Part shown: piece after piece, positions 1-5,236 of the stretch
Layout of the letters: each line of letters opens with the position of its first letter
Position numbering within the stretch: the first letter of the stretch is position 1
From: Azonexus sp.
Lineage (GTDB): Bacteria > Pseudomonadota > Gammaproteobacteria > Burkholderiales > Rhodocyclaceae
DNA length: 5,254 nucleotides
Reading direction: 5' to 3'
NCBI GenBank assembly: GCA_031285115.1
Contig: JAITWU010000385.1
Location: forward strand, 1-5,254
Made by a program: the position numbers and the translations under genes
Notes under the pieces: generated by a model
What the model saw: only the letters and a program-made list of their open reading frames with translations
Told to the model about the DNA's origin: nothing
Database searches by the model: none

Positions 1-356
1 GCGGCAGCATCGTCAATGTCGCCTCCATTCTCGGCGAGCGGGTGGCCGGGGGCGTCGCCCCCTATGCCATTTCCAAGGCGGCGATCATTCAGGCGACGAA
101 AAGCCTGGCGCTTGAACTCGCGCGTTATGGCATCCGCGCCAACGCCATTCTGCCCGGCTACATCGTCACCGACCTCAACCGCGATTTTCTCGCGAGCGAT
201 GCTGGCGAGCGCCTGCGCGGCCGCATTCCGAGCCGCGCCTTCGGCCAGCCCGAACATCTCGACGGGCCGCTCCTCCTGCTCGCCTCCGCCGCTGGCAGCC
301 ACATGACGGGCGCTGTGCTCGCGGTCGATGGCGGTCATCTCGTCAGTTCTCTCTGA
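1..356 (+). CDS. SDR-family oxidoreductase, C-terminal part (5' end cut by the window)
   Basis: This is the C-terminal 117 residues of a classical short-chain dehydrogenase/reductase, an NAD(P)-dependent cytosolic enzyme that interconverts alcohols and ketones. The first complete codon is at position 3. The catalytic serine follows NVA (visible residue 8), and the YxxxK motif reads YAISK (Tyr21, Lys25), the usual 13-residue spacing. The PG motif after beta-6 (NAILPGY) and the C-terminal TGAVLAVDGG signature are also present. The glycine-rich cofactor loop and roughly 130 N-terminal residues lie outside the window, so NADH or NADPH preference cannot be read. The stop is 6 nt before the kinase gene, so it belongs to the same operon. 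By analogy with LvaD of the P. putida levulinate pathway it could handle a ketoacyl/hydroxyacyl-CoA; a 3-hydroxyacyl-CoA dehydrogenase or FabG-like role is equally open. Confidence 0.93.
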   Translation, partial: GSIVNVASILGERVAGGVAPYAISKAAIIQATKSLALELARYGIRANAILPGYIVTDLNRDFLASDAGERLRGRIPSRAFGQPEHLDGPLLLLASAAGSHMTGAVLAVDGGHLVSSL

Positions 357-362
357 AAGCCA

Positions 363-1382
363 ATGATGGAAGAAACACTGCGTCAGGCGCTGGCCGCCTT
401 TATCGCCAAAGAAACCGGGGCCGCTGAGGCCCGGATCAGCGAAGCCAAACTGCTCACCGGCGGCGCGGTTCAGGAAAACTGGAAAGTCCAGGTCGACATC
501 ACCGGCGGCGCTTACGCTGGCGTGCTCGATGCCGTCATCCGCACCGATTCCGCCTCCGGCGGCGTTGCCGTCAGCCACAACCGGGCCGAGGAATACGCCC
601 TGCTCAAAGCCGCTTTCGCCGCTGGCGTCACCGTGCCCGAACCGCTGTGGTTATGCGCCGACAAAGCGGTCATTGGCCGTCCCTTCTTCGTCATGCTCTG
701 CATCGCCGGGACGGCTGCCGGTCACCTGCTGGTCAAGGACGCGCGTTACGGCGGCGACCGCGTTCAACTGGCCGAGCGGCTGGGCATGGAACTGGCGCGC
801 ATCCACTCGATTCGCCCGCCGCGCCCTGATCTCGCCTTTCTCGAATGGTACGAAGAAGCCCCGGCGCTGCATTCGGTGGGGCGCTTTCGCCGCTATCTCG
901 ACAGCCACGCCATTCCTCATCCGGCGCTCGAATGGGGCCTGCGCTGGCTGGAGCGGAACGCCCCGCCGCGCGGCGACATCGTTTTGAGCCACCGCGATTT
1001 CCGCACCGGCAATTACATGGTCGACGAGAACGGCTTGACCGGCATTCTCGACTGGGAATTTGCTGGCTGGAGCGACCCGCTCGAAGACATCGGCTGGTTT
1101 TGCGCCAAGTGCTGGCGCTTCGGGGCCAAAGGGCGCGAGGCGGGCGGCATTGGCGAGCGCGAGGATTTTTACCGCGGCTACGAAAAAATCTCGGGCCGCC
1201 GACTCGACCGCCAGCTTGTCCATTACTGGGAAGTCATGGCCCATGCCGCCTGGGCCATCATCGCCATCCAGCAAGCCGAGCGCCATGTTTCGGGCGAGGA
1301 AACCTCCCTCATGCTGGCCCTGACCGGCCATATCGCGCCGGAACTGGAATATGAAATCCTCACCATGACGGAGCCTGTCTGA
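363..1382 (+). CDS. APH-fold phosphotransferase (LvaA/ACAD10-like kinase)
   Basis: A 339-residue small-molecule kinase of the aminoglycoside phosphotransferase fold, expected to move the gamma-phosphate of ATP to a hydroxyl group in the cytosol. The N-lobe has a glycine-containing loop (LTGGAVQENW, residues 31-40), then AVIR with Arg60 where many kinases have the ATP-contacting Lys, and a probable helix-C acid near Glu76-77. The C-lobe has the catalytic HRDFRTGN motif (His210, Asp212, Asn217) and ILDWE with metal-binding Asp230. All core catalytic residues are present. Members of this branch next to a DUF6285 gene are not resistance enzymes; LvaA of P. putida phosphorylates 4-hydroxyvaleryl-CoA. 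The start has two adjacent ATGs (363 and 366) and only a weak purine-rich stretch (GAAAG) before it, 6 nt after the SDR stop. Its stop overlaps the next ATG by one base. Substrate is inferred from context. Confidence 0.92.
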   Translation: MMEETLRQALAAFIAKETGAAEARISEAKLLTGGAVQENWKVQVDITGGAYAGVLDAVIRTDSASGGVAVSHNRAEEYALLKAAFAAGVTVPEPLWLCADKAVIGRPFFVMLCIAGTAAGHLLVKDARYGGDRVQLAERLGMELARIHSIRPPRPDLAFLEWYEEAPALHSVGRFRRYLDSHAIPHPALEWGLRWLERNAPPRGDIVLSHRDFRTGNYMVDENGLTGILDWEFAGWSDPLEDIGWFCAKCWRFGAKGREAGGIGEREDFYRGYEKISGRRLDRQLVHYWEVMAHAAWAIIAIQQAERHVSGEETSLMLALTGHIAPELEYEILTMTEPV

Positions 1383-1762
1383 TGCGTGACCAACCAACCG
1401 GCGACCAGTTGCTCGCAACCGCCCGCGACCTGCTGCGCGAAGACGTGCTGCCCACGCTGTCGGGCAGCCAGCGCCACAATGCCCTGATGATCGCCAACGC
1501 CATGTCGATTGCCATGCGCCAACTGCAAAGCGGCGACGAACCGGAGCGTCGGGAATTGGCGGCGCTGGGCAAAATTTTGCCGCTGCCGGAAAGCCACGGC
1601 CTTGCCCTGCAACAGGCGCTGACGGAAGCCAATCGCGCCCTCTGCCGCCTGATCCGCGAAGGCCGGGCGGATTCGGGGCAAACGCGCGATCAAGTCCGGG
1701 CGCTTCTGCTGGAGACAACGCGGCAGCGCGTCGCCATCAGCAATCCCAAATATCTCGGATGA
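1382..1762 (+). CDS. DUF6285 protein, likely LvaB-like kinase partner
   Basis: A 126-residue, mainly helical, soluble protein with no signal peptide or membrane segment. It fits DUF6285: an N-terminal DLLREDVLPTL helix (residues 16-26), then the most recognisable block, RHNALMIANAMSIAMRQL (31-48), and a charged helical C-terminal half. No catalytic motif is visible. Genes of this family sit beside APH-fold kinases and acyl-CoA dehydrogenases. I recall the P. putida LvaB protein, which acts together with kinase LvaA, as a member, but cannot check that here. The ATG shares one base with the kinase stop (TGATG) and the stop overlaps the phosphatase start by 4 nt, so all three are probably made in fixed ratio. 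The likely role is a stabilising or activating subunit of the upstream kinase; this is inference from context. Confidence 0.85.
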   Translation: MRDQPTGDQLLATARDLLREDVLPTLSGSQRHNALMIANAMSIAMRQLQSGDEPERRELAALGKILPLPESHGLALQQALTEANRALCRLIREGRADSGQTRDQVRALLLETTRQRVAISNPKYLG

Positions 1763-2484
1763 GCGGCCTGCCGGGAACGCTTTGTCGGCGGCGCATCTAT
1801 CTCATGCGCCACGCCGATGTCTCTTATTTCGACGCGGCGGGCCAGCCGCTCGACCCGCGCCATGTGCCGCTCACCGAAACGGGCCGCCAGCAGGCCGCCG
1901 CCGCGGGCAAATTACTCGCCGCTGTCGCCTTCGACGCCGCCATTTGCTCCGGCCTTGCCCGCACCGAAGAAACCGCGCGTCTTGTGCTCGGCGAGCGGGA
2001 TTTACCCCTGCGCCACGAACCCCGCTTCAAGGAAGTGAAAGCCGGGCGTCTGGCCGATATTCCGGCGGCGCGGCGCGAGCAGGTCATTGCTCATGCCTAT
2101 GATGATGCGCCCCTGCCGGATGCCGCCTTCATGGGCGGCGAACGCTGGCGCGACGTGCAAACACGGGCGCTCGCCGCCTGGGACGATCTGTTTGCCGAAA
2201 ACGCCTGGCTGAACCTGCTCCTTGTCGCGCACGACGCCATCAACCGGATTTTGCTCGCCCATATCGTTGGCGTGGGCCTCGCCGGACTCAGGGCTTTCGA
2301 GCAGGACCCGGCCTGTCTCAATATCATCGAAGTCGACGTCGCGGCGGGCCGCCCCCAACGCGCCTTCCTGCGCGCCGTCAATCTGGCGGCCTATGACCCG
2401 GTGCGGGCGGGCAGCCACCTCACGGTGCTGGAAAAAATATTGCGCCAGTACAAGCCGACAGACGGGGATCGGGCGAAAGCCTGA
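1759..2484 (+). CDS. Histidine phosphatase superfamily protein (phosphoglycerate mutase-like)
   Basis: A 241-residue member of the histidine phosphatase superfamily, which works through a phosphohistidine intermediate. Core residues are all visible: LMRHA with Arg17 and nucleophile His18 (RHA rather than the common RHG), SGLARTEETA with phosphate-binding Arg68, the acid Glu92 in FKEVKAG, and the second histidine His158 in VAHDA (VSHGG in many relatives). The length suits the phosphatase branch rather than a glycolytic mutase, and there is no signal peptide. The start ATG overlaps the DUF6285 stop (ATGA), so translation is coupled. Placed directly behind a kinase and its partner, it may remove phosphate from the kinase product, a dead-end by-product or a nucleotide/CoA derivative. 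The sequence does not choose between these, and the substrate is unknown. Confidence 0.9.
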   Translation: MSGLPGTLCRRRIYLMRHADVSYFDAAGQPLDPRHVPLTETGRQQAAAAGKLLAAVAFDAAICSGLARTEETARLVLGERDLPLRHEPRFKEVKAGRLADIPAARREQVIAHAYDDAPLPDAAFMGGERWRDVQTRALAAWDDLFAENAWLNLLLVAHDAINRILLAHIVGVGLAGLRAFEQDPACLNIIEVDVAAGRPQRAFLRAVNLAAYDPVRAGSHLTVLEKILRQYKPTDGDRAKA

Positions 2485-2486
2485 GC

Positions 2487-2510
2487 GGATTCCCGCACAG
2501 ACGGGAACCC
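2487..2510. terminator. Hairpin between the convergent operons
   Basis: In the 38-nt gap between the phosphatase stop and the TetR stop lies TTCCCG (2490-2495), a 6-nt loop and CGGGAA (2502-2507). After one mismatch two more G-C pairs extend the stem (2487-2488 with 2509-2510). It could fold in both transcripts, so a weak bidirectional terminator is plausible. Neither strand has a U-tract right after the stem, so a standard intrinsic terminator is not shown. Confidence 0.3.
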
Positions 2511-2522
2511 GGTCAACAGCCC

Positions 2523-3170
2523 CTATTTCTTCAGGCGCGGCAGCTTGAGACCTTCGAGGAAAACCTCGCACAACTGAGCCGCCATCTGCTCCGGCGGGGT
2601 TTGTTCGGCCAGGCGCGGATACCACTTGTAAGCCCAGTTGCACATCCCGAGAAAAGAGAGGGTGGTGATTTTCGGGTCAAATTTGCGGAATTGCCCGCTT
2701 TCCATGCCTTTGGTAATGATGCTGGTAATCCGCGCCAGGTATTCTTCGCGGCGTTTTTTGATCTGTTCCCGATGCTCAGGTTCGAGATCGCCGTAATGTT
2801 CCATGAAGGCGCGAACATAGCCGGGATGCTGCGATATTTCGCGCAACGCGATGGCGCAGGCTTTGATCAGTAATTCACCGGGATCGGAAGCCTTGGCGCT
2901 TTCGGCATCCATGCTGTCGTTGACCGCGCCCAGATGCAACTGGTGCATTTCAAAAAGAATGTCCGCCTTGCTGGCGAAATAATGGTAAAGCGTCGGTTTG
3001 CCCAAACCCACTTCATCGGCCAGCATCTGCATCGACATGCCGTGATAGCCGACCTTGTCGAACAAGGTGGCGCAGCACGCAATGATCTCCAACCGCTTTT
3101 CATCGTGCGTCACCTTGGCTGAACCCGCCTTTTTTTTCTTTTTGGCCTTCTGCGTCTGTTTCGTTTCCAT
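2523..3170 (-). CDS. TetR/AcrR-family transcriptional regulator
   Basis: A 215-residue DNA-binding regulator with an N-terminal TetR helix-turn-helix and a helical ligand/dimer domain. The HTH covers about residues 28-70, with recognition part LADEVGLGKPTLYHYFASK near residues 50-68, a textbook match. The C-terminal domain (about 85-212), with MCNWAYKWYPRL and FLEGLKL near its end, resembles TetR regulators of fatty-acid and steroid catabolism (FadR/KstR2-like), whose ligands are acyl-CoAs. An unusual lysine-rich tail (residues 8-14) precedes the HTH. The frame is open upstream to 3452, but ATG 3170 is preferred: AGGGGA lies 9 nt before it, the HTH starts at the usual depth, and the extension runs into the NTF2-like gene. 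It is on the same strand as that gene, 113 nt after its stop, with a probable promoter of its own. It most likely represses the kinase operon and itself. Confidence 0.93.
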   Translation of the reverse strand: METKQTQKAKKKKKAGSAKVTHDEKRLEIIACCATLFDKVGYHGMSMQMLADEVGLGKPTLYHYFASKADILFEMHQLHLGAVNDSMDAESAKASDPGELLIKACAIALREISQHPGYVRAFMEHYGDLEPEHREQIKKRREEYLARITSIITKGMESGQFRKFDPKITTLSFLGMCNWAYKWYPRLAEQTPPEQMAAQLCEVFLEGLKLPRLKK

Positions 3171-3179
3171 GCAGCGATT

Positions 3180-3185
3180 TCCCCT
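3180..3185 (-). promoter_or_regulatory. Ribosome binding site of the TetR gene
   Basis: On the minus strand AGGGGA lies 9 nt upstream of ATG 3170. It supports this start over the longer open frame that reaches 3452. Confidence 0.6.
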
Positions 3186-3207
3186 AAAGCCTGATTTTGC
3201 GGCGGTT

Positions 3208-3230
3208 ATTCTACCCTTTCCGACCGGTGC
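3208..3230 (-). promoter_or_regulatory. Probable promoter and half-operator of the TetR gene
   Basis: On the minus strand TAGAAT (3208-3213, five of six to the -10 consensus) lies about 38 nt before ATG 3170. No good -35 box is seen at 16-18 nt. In the expected spacer the plus strand reads CCGACCGG (3220-3227), identical to the first eight bases of the operator copy at 4971-4982 and in the same position and orientation relative to its -10. The remaining four bases do not match, so this is at best a degenerate or half site. Autoregulation is inferred from this resemblance. Confidence 0.4.
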
Positions 3231-3283
3231 TACGGAGGCGATTTGTAACCTTGGCAAGGATTGTGTGGCCCCACGAAATGGAA

Positions 3284-3724
3284 TCAGTCGGCCAGCCCGA
3301 TGTCGCCGCAGGCGTGCGTCACCTTGAATTCCCGATGCGCGATGCGCCAGCCTTCCGGGCGCAATTCGAGGCGGTCGCGGTATTCGCCCCAGATGGTCAG
3401 GGTCTCTGTCCGGTACTGGCCGAGACCGGCATGGATCGACTGGAGCGAGCAAATCGAGCTGGCCTCGCCGCCCTCCGTCTCGATGCGCATATTGCCCAGC
3501 AGGTGCTGGGTCGGGCCGCAGCGGGCCAACGCCTCCCGGATCATGGCGACGATTTCGGCGCGGCTGCCGGGGCGTCCGAAACTGCCGTAATCCGCTGTCG
3601 CGCCGCTGGTGAAAACATCATCCAGCGTGGCCCAGTCACGATTGTCGAGGGCGCTGGCGTAAGCCATCAGGAGGCGCTCGATTTTTCTTTCTTCGAGCAA
3701 CCCCGCGATGGCAAGGCGATCCAT
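3284..3724 (-). CDS. NTF2-like / SnoaL-like family protein
   Basis: A 146-residue soluble protein of the NTF2-like (cone-shaped alpha+beta barrel) superfamily, SnoaL-like branch. Its N-terminal helices read ERKIERLLMAYASALDNRDW (about 12-31), followed by LDDVFTSGATADYG (34-47), a helix with RAEIVAMIREAL (55-66), QHLLGNM (73-79) and the closing strands up to WRIAHREFKVTHACGD (126-141). This is the usual order and length for the fold. Members include ketosteroid isomerases, polyketide cyclases, hydratases and many non-enzymatic proteins, so the reaction is not given by the fold. Asp27 and His74 are candidate pocket residues. The start is 3 nt after the kinase stop with no strong ribosome site, so it is probably translated by coupling. 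Its partnership with an acyl-CoA-type kinase suggests isomerase/hydratase work on the same substrate, as inference. Confidence 0.87.
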   Translation of the reverse strand: MDRLAIAGLLEERKIERLLMAYASALDNRDWATLDDVFTSGATADYGSFGRPGSRAEIVAMIREALARCGPTQHLLGNMRIETEGGEASSICSLQSIHAGLGQYRTETLTIWGEYRDRLELRPEGWRIAHREFKVTHACGDIGLAD

Positions 3725-3727
3725 GTT

Positions 3728-4867
3728 TTAGACTGCGCCGCCCGCGCAAGCGTGTTGCCAGGCGGCTTTCGCCAGCGGCCTGATCAACGCCGCCATTTCC
3801 GACGCATTGCTGGCGGCGGCATTGCCGCTCAGGGCGCGCTGGGCGACGCCCTGCAAAATGGCGGCGACGCGGAACAGATTGAAGGCGCAATAAAAATCGA
3901 CATTGCCGCTGAAGAGAAAACCGGTTCGCGCGCAATAGCGGTCGATATATTCCTGCATCGAGGGCAGGCCCAGCGCCTTGAGATCAGCGCCATTCAAGGT
4001 GCCGCGCGTATCGACGCCGGACGGGCGATACCATTCCATGGCGTGATACATCAGGTCGCCAAAGGGATGGCCGATGGTCGACAATTCCCAATCGACGATG
4101 GCGACAACGCGCGGCTCGACCGGGTGAATGAGCAGGTTGTGAAAGGAAAAATCACCGTGGACGATCGACGACAGGCCATCGTCGGGCGGCGCATTGGCTG
4201 GTAGCCAGGCCATCAATTTGTCCATTTCGGCGATGTCTTCCGTCTTCGACATCTCGTATTGCTTTGACCAGCGTCCGATCTGGCGCTCGAAATAATTGCC
4301 GGGCCGCCCGAAATCGCCGAGTCCGGCTGCTACGTAATCGACCGTGTGCAATTTGGCCAGCGTCGCATTGGCTGAATCGAAAACCGCTGCCCGCTCTTCC
4401 CGGCTCAGATCGGGCATCTGGCAATTCCAGAAGACCCGGCCCTGAACATGGCGCATAACGTAGAACATGCTGCCGATGACGCTTTCGTCCTCGCACAGCG
4501 CCAAGGCTTCCGGCACCGGCATCCCGTCGATTTGCGACAACGCTTTGATGACCCGGTATTCGCGGTCGACGGCATGGGCCGATTTGAGCAAAACGCCCGC
4601 TGGTTTGCGTCTGAGAACGTATTTGGCCGTTGGCGTGGTCAGCAGATAGGTGGGATTCGACTGGCCGCCGTCGAATTGTTTGATGGTCAATGGCCCGCTG
4701 TAGCCGGGAACCTTGTCACGCAGCCAGCTTTCGAGACGCGCTGCGTCAAAATGGTGACCACCGCGAATATCACTGACCTCCCCGATGTATTTTTTGGCAT
4801 CCTGCCCCGGCTGGGCAGACTGGCTCTTGCCCGCAGGGCGGGCATCTGGCGCAATGATTTCTGACAT
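3728..4867 (-). CDS. APH-fold phosphotransferase, ACAD10/ACAD11-like kinase
   Basis: A 379-residue kinase of the APH/choline kinase-like fold, longer than the kinase at 363-1382 and only distantly like it. It has a low-complexity N-terminus (about 1-27), the loop FDGGQSNPTYLL (65-76), VLRRKP (84-89, Arg in place of the ATP-contacting Lys, typical of this branch), SAHAVDREYRV with helix-C Glu103, catalytic HGDFSFHN (His237, Asp239, Asn244) and VDWE with metal-binding Asp259. The motif set and length match the free-standing bacterial homologues of the N-terminal kinase domain of human ACAD10/ACAD11. Those act on 4-hydroxyacyl-CoAs, making a phospho-intermediate for an acyl-CoA dehydrogenase. 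No in-frame start codon exists between 4867 and the promoter. Ribosome site is weak. It is first in its operon and under a putative operator. Substrate is inferred, not shown. Confidence 0.93.
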   Translation of the reverse strand: MSEIIAPDARPAGKSQSAQPGQDAKKYIGEVSDIRGGHHFDAARLESWLRDKVPGYSGPLTIKQFDGGQSNPTYLLTTPTAKYVLRRKPAGVLLKSAHAVDREYRVIKALSQIDGMPVPEALALCEDESVIGSMFYVMRHVQGRVFWNCQMPDLSREERAAVFDSANATLAKLHTVDYVAAGLGDFGRPGNYFERQIGRWSKQYEMSKTEDIAEMDKLMAWLPANAPPDDGLSSIVHGDFSFHNLLIHPVEPRVVAIVDWELSTIGHPFGDLMYHAMEWYRPSGVDTRGTLNGADLKALGLPSMQEYIDRYCARTGFLFSGNVDFYCAFNLFRVAAILQGVAQRALSGNAAASNASEMAALIRPLAKAAWQHACAGGAV

Positions 4868-4932
4868 GAATGATGGCGTGTGGATCGTTGAGAAGGTGAA
4901 AGCAGCAAGACGGCTGCGGGAATTGGGTTTCG

Positions 4933-4983
4933 CCCGTCCGGTCGGACTAATATTGAAACGATACTATCGACCGACCGGACGGG
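4933..4983. promoter_or_regulatory. Paired operator: 13-bp perfect inverted repeat around the promoter core
   Basis: CCCGTCCGGTCGG (4933-4945) and CCGACCGGACGGG (4971-4983) are exact reverse complements, 25 bp apart. Each arm also contains a 12-bp near-palindrome CCGnCCGGnCGG (4934-4945 and 4971-4982), symmetrical at 10 of 12 positions, as expected for a TetR dimer site. Centres are 37 bp apart. The right copy fills the spacer between -35 and -10; the left copy lies at about +10 to +22. Occupation of either would block RNA polymerase. The TetR protein encoded at 2523-3170 is the obvious candidate, because an 8-bp core recurs in its own promoter region. Confidence 0.65.
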
Positions 4984-4989
4984 TGTCAA
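4961..4989 (-). promoter_or_regulatory. Sigma70-type promoter of the kinase / NTF2-like operon
   Basis: On the minus strand a perfect -35 box TTGACA (4984-4989) is followed by exactly 17 nt and a -10 box TAGTAT (4961-4966, four of six). Start of transcription would be near 4954 (an A), giving an 87-nt leader before ATG 4867. No riboswitch-like fold or leader peptide is evident in the leader. The consensus -35 with ideal spacing suggests a strong promoter that needs repression rather than activation, which fits the operator copies around it. Confidence 0.7.
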
Positions 4990-5188
4990 GCGGCGCGGGG
5001 CAAAAGTAGCGGGAAAATAGGCCAGGCCGGGCGTCATCGCCGTCGATGGTCATGTATTCCGGATTGCCGCCGGGGCGGGAATGACGGAGGGCGGGCATTA
5101 GAGCAGTTTCGTTTTATAGCCGCAACAATAGATAGCCGGACATCTGGATGATGGACGCTTCAGTTACAGAAGCCCACGGTTTGAAGAT
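4990..5188. other. Non-coding stretch upstream of the kinase promoter
   Basis: I see no convincing gene here. Short open frames exist but have no recognisable protein signature or ribosome site. It contains a weak inverted repeat (5049-5085) and two copies of ATAGCCG (5116-5122 and 5132-5138), which may be chance. A promoter for a gene right of the window could lie here but none is clear. Together with the leader (4868-4954) and the hairpin element to the right, the gene-free stretch is 387 nt. Confidence 0.5.
5049..5085. repeat. Imperfect inverted repeat (GTC-ATTCC / GGAAT-GAC)
   Basis: GTC (5049-5051) and ATTCC (5056-5060), with a 4-nt bulge between, can pair with GGAATGAC (5078-5085). This resembles a decayed copy of the GTCATTCC...GGAATGAC type of intergenic repeat that is common in proteobacteria. 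Only one copy is in the window, so repeat status is not shown. Confidence 0.25.
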
Positions 5189-5236
5189 CCTCCCCATTCG
5201 CAGAATGGGGAGGGGGACCGCCCGCGTAGCGGGTGG
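5189..5236. repeat. Double-hairpin REP-like intergenic element
   Basis: Two adjacent tight hairpins. The first pairs CCTCCCCATTC (5189-5199) perfectly with GAATGGGGAGG (5203-5213) across a 3-nt loop. The second pairs CCGCCCGC (5218-5225) with GCGGGTGG (5229-5236) across a gta loop, with one G-U pair. A further GGAGGGG follows at 5238-5244. Paired GC-rich hairpins with this CTCCCC/GGGGAG look are frequent dispersed intergenic repeats in alphaproteobacterial genomes. A terminator for a gene entering from the right is the alternative, but no U-tract follows on either strand. Genomic copy number is needed to be sure. Confidence 0.55.

Noticed and set aside
363..1382. Antibiotic-resistance aminoglycoside kinase
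   Set aside because: The APH fold is shared, but the partner DUF6285 gene, SDR and chromosomal catabolic setting point to a metabolic kinase; no resistance context or mobile element is present.
651..1718. Long open frame on the minus strand opposite the kinase and DUF6285 genes (355 codons)
   Set aside because: It has low-complexity Ala/Arg/Gly/Pro composition and no family signature, and it lies fully opposite genes with clear catalytic motifs. It is a by-product of GC-rich codon use.
2002..2643. Minus-strand open frame spanning the phosphatase 3' half and the TetR 3' end
   Set aside because: It crosses two well-supported genes in wrong frames and has no recognisable motif.
3249..3259. Palindrome CCTTGgCAAGG upstream of the TetR gene
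   Set aside because: Only 5-bp arms, unlike the CCGnCCGGnCGG operators, and its TTGCCA is 38 nt from the likely -10, too far for a -35 box. No support for a regulatory role.
3171..3452. N-terminal extension of the TetR frame up to 3452
   Set aside because: The extension is Arg/Pro-rich, overlaps the NTF2-like gene on the same strand in another frame, and a good AGGGGA site favours ATG 3170.
3197..4204. Long open frame on the plus strand opposite the NTF2-like and second kinase genes (335 codons)
   Set aside because: The opposite strand encodes recognisable protein families across the whole span; this frame shows no domain, no ribosome site and an Ala/Arg/Gly/Asp-rich shadow composition.
5116..5138. 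Two copies of ATAGCCG as a direct repeat or attachment site
   Set aside because: Seven bases twice in 23 bp with no further unit, integrase or tRNA nearby; likely chance.
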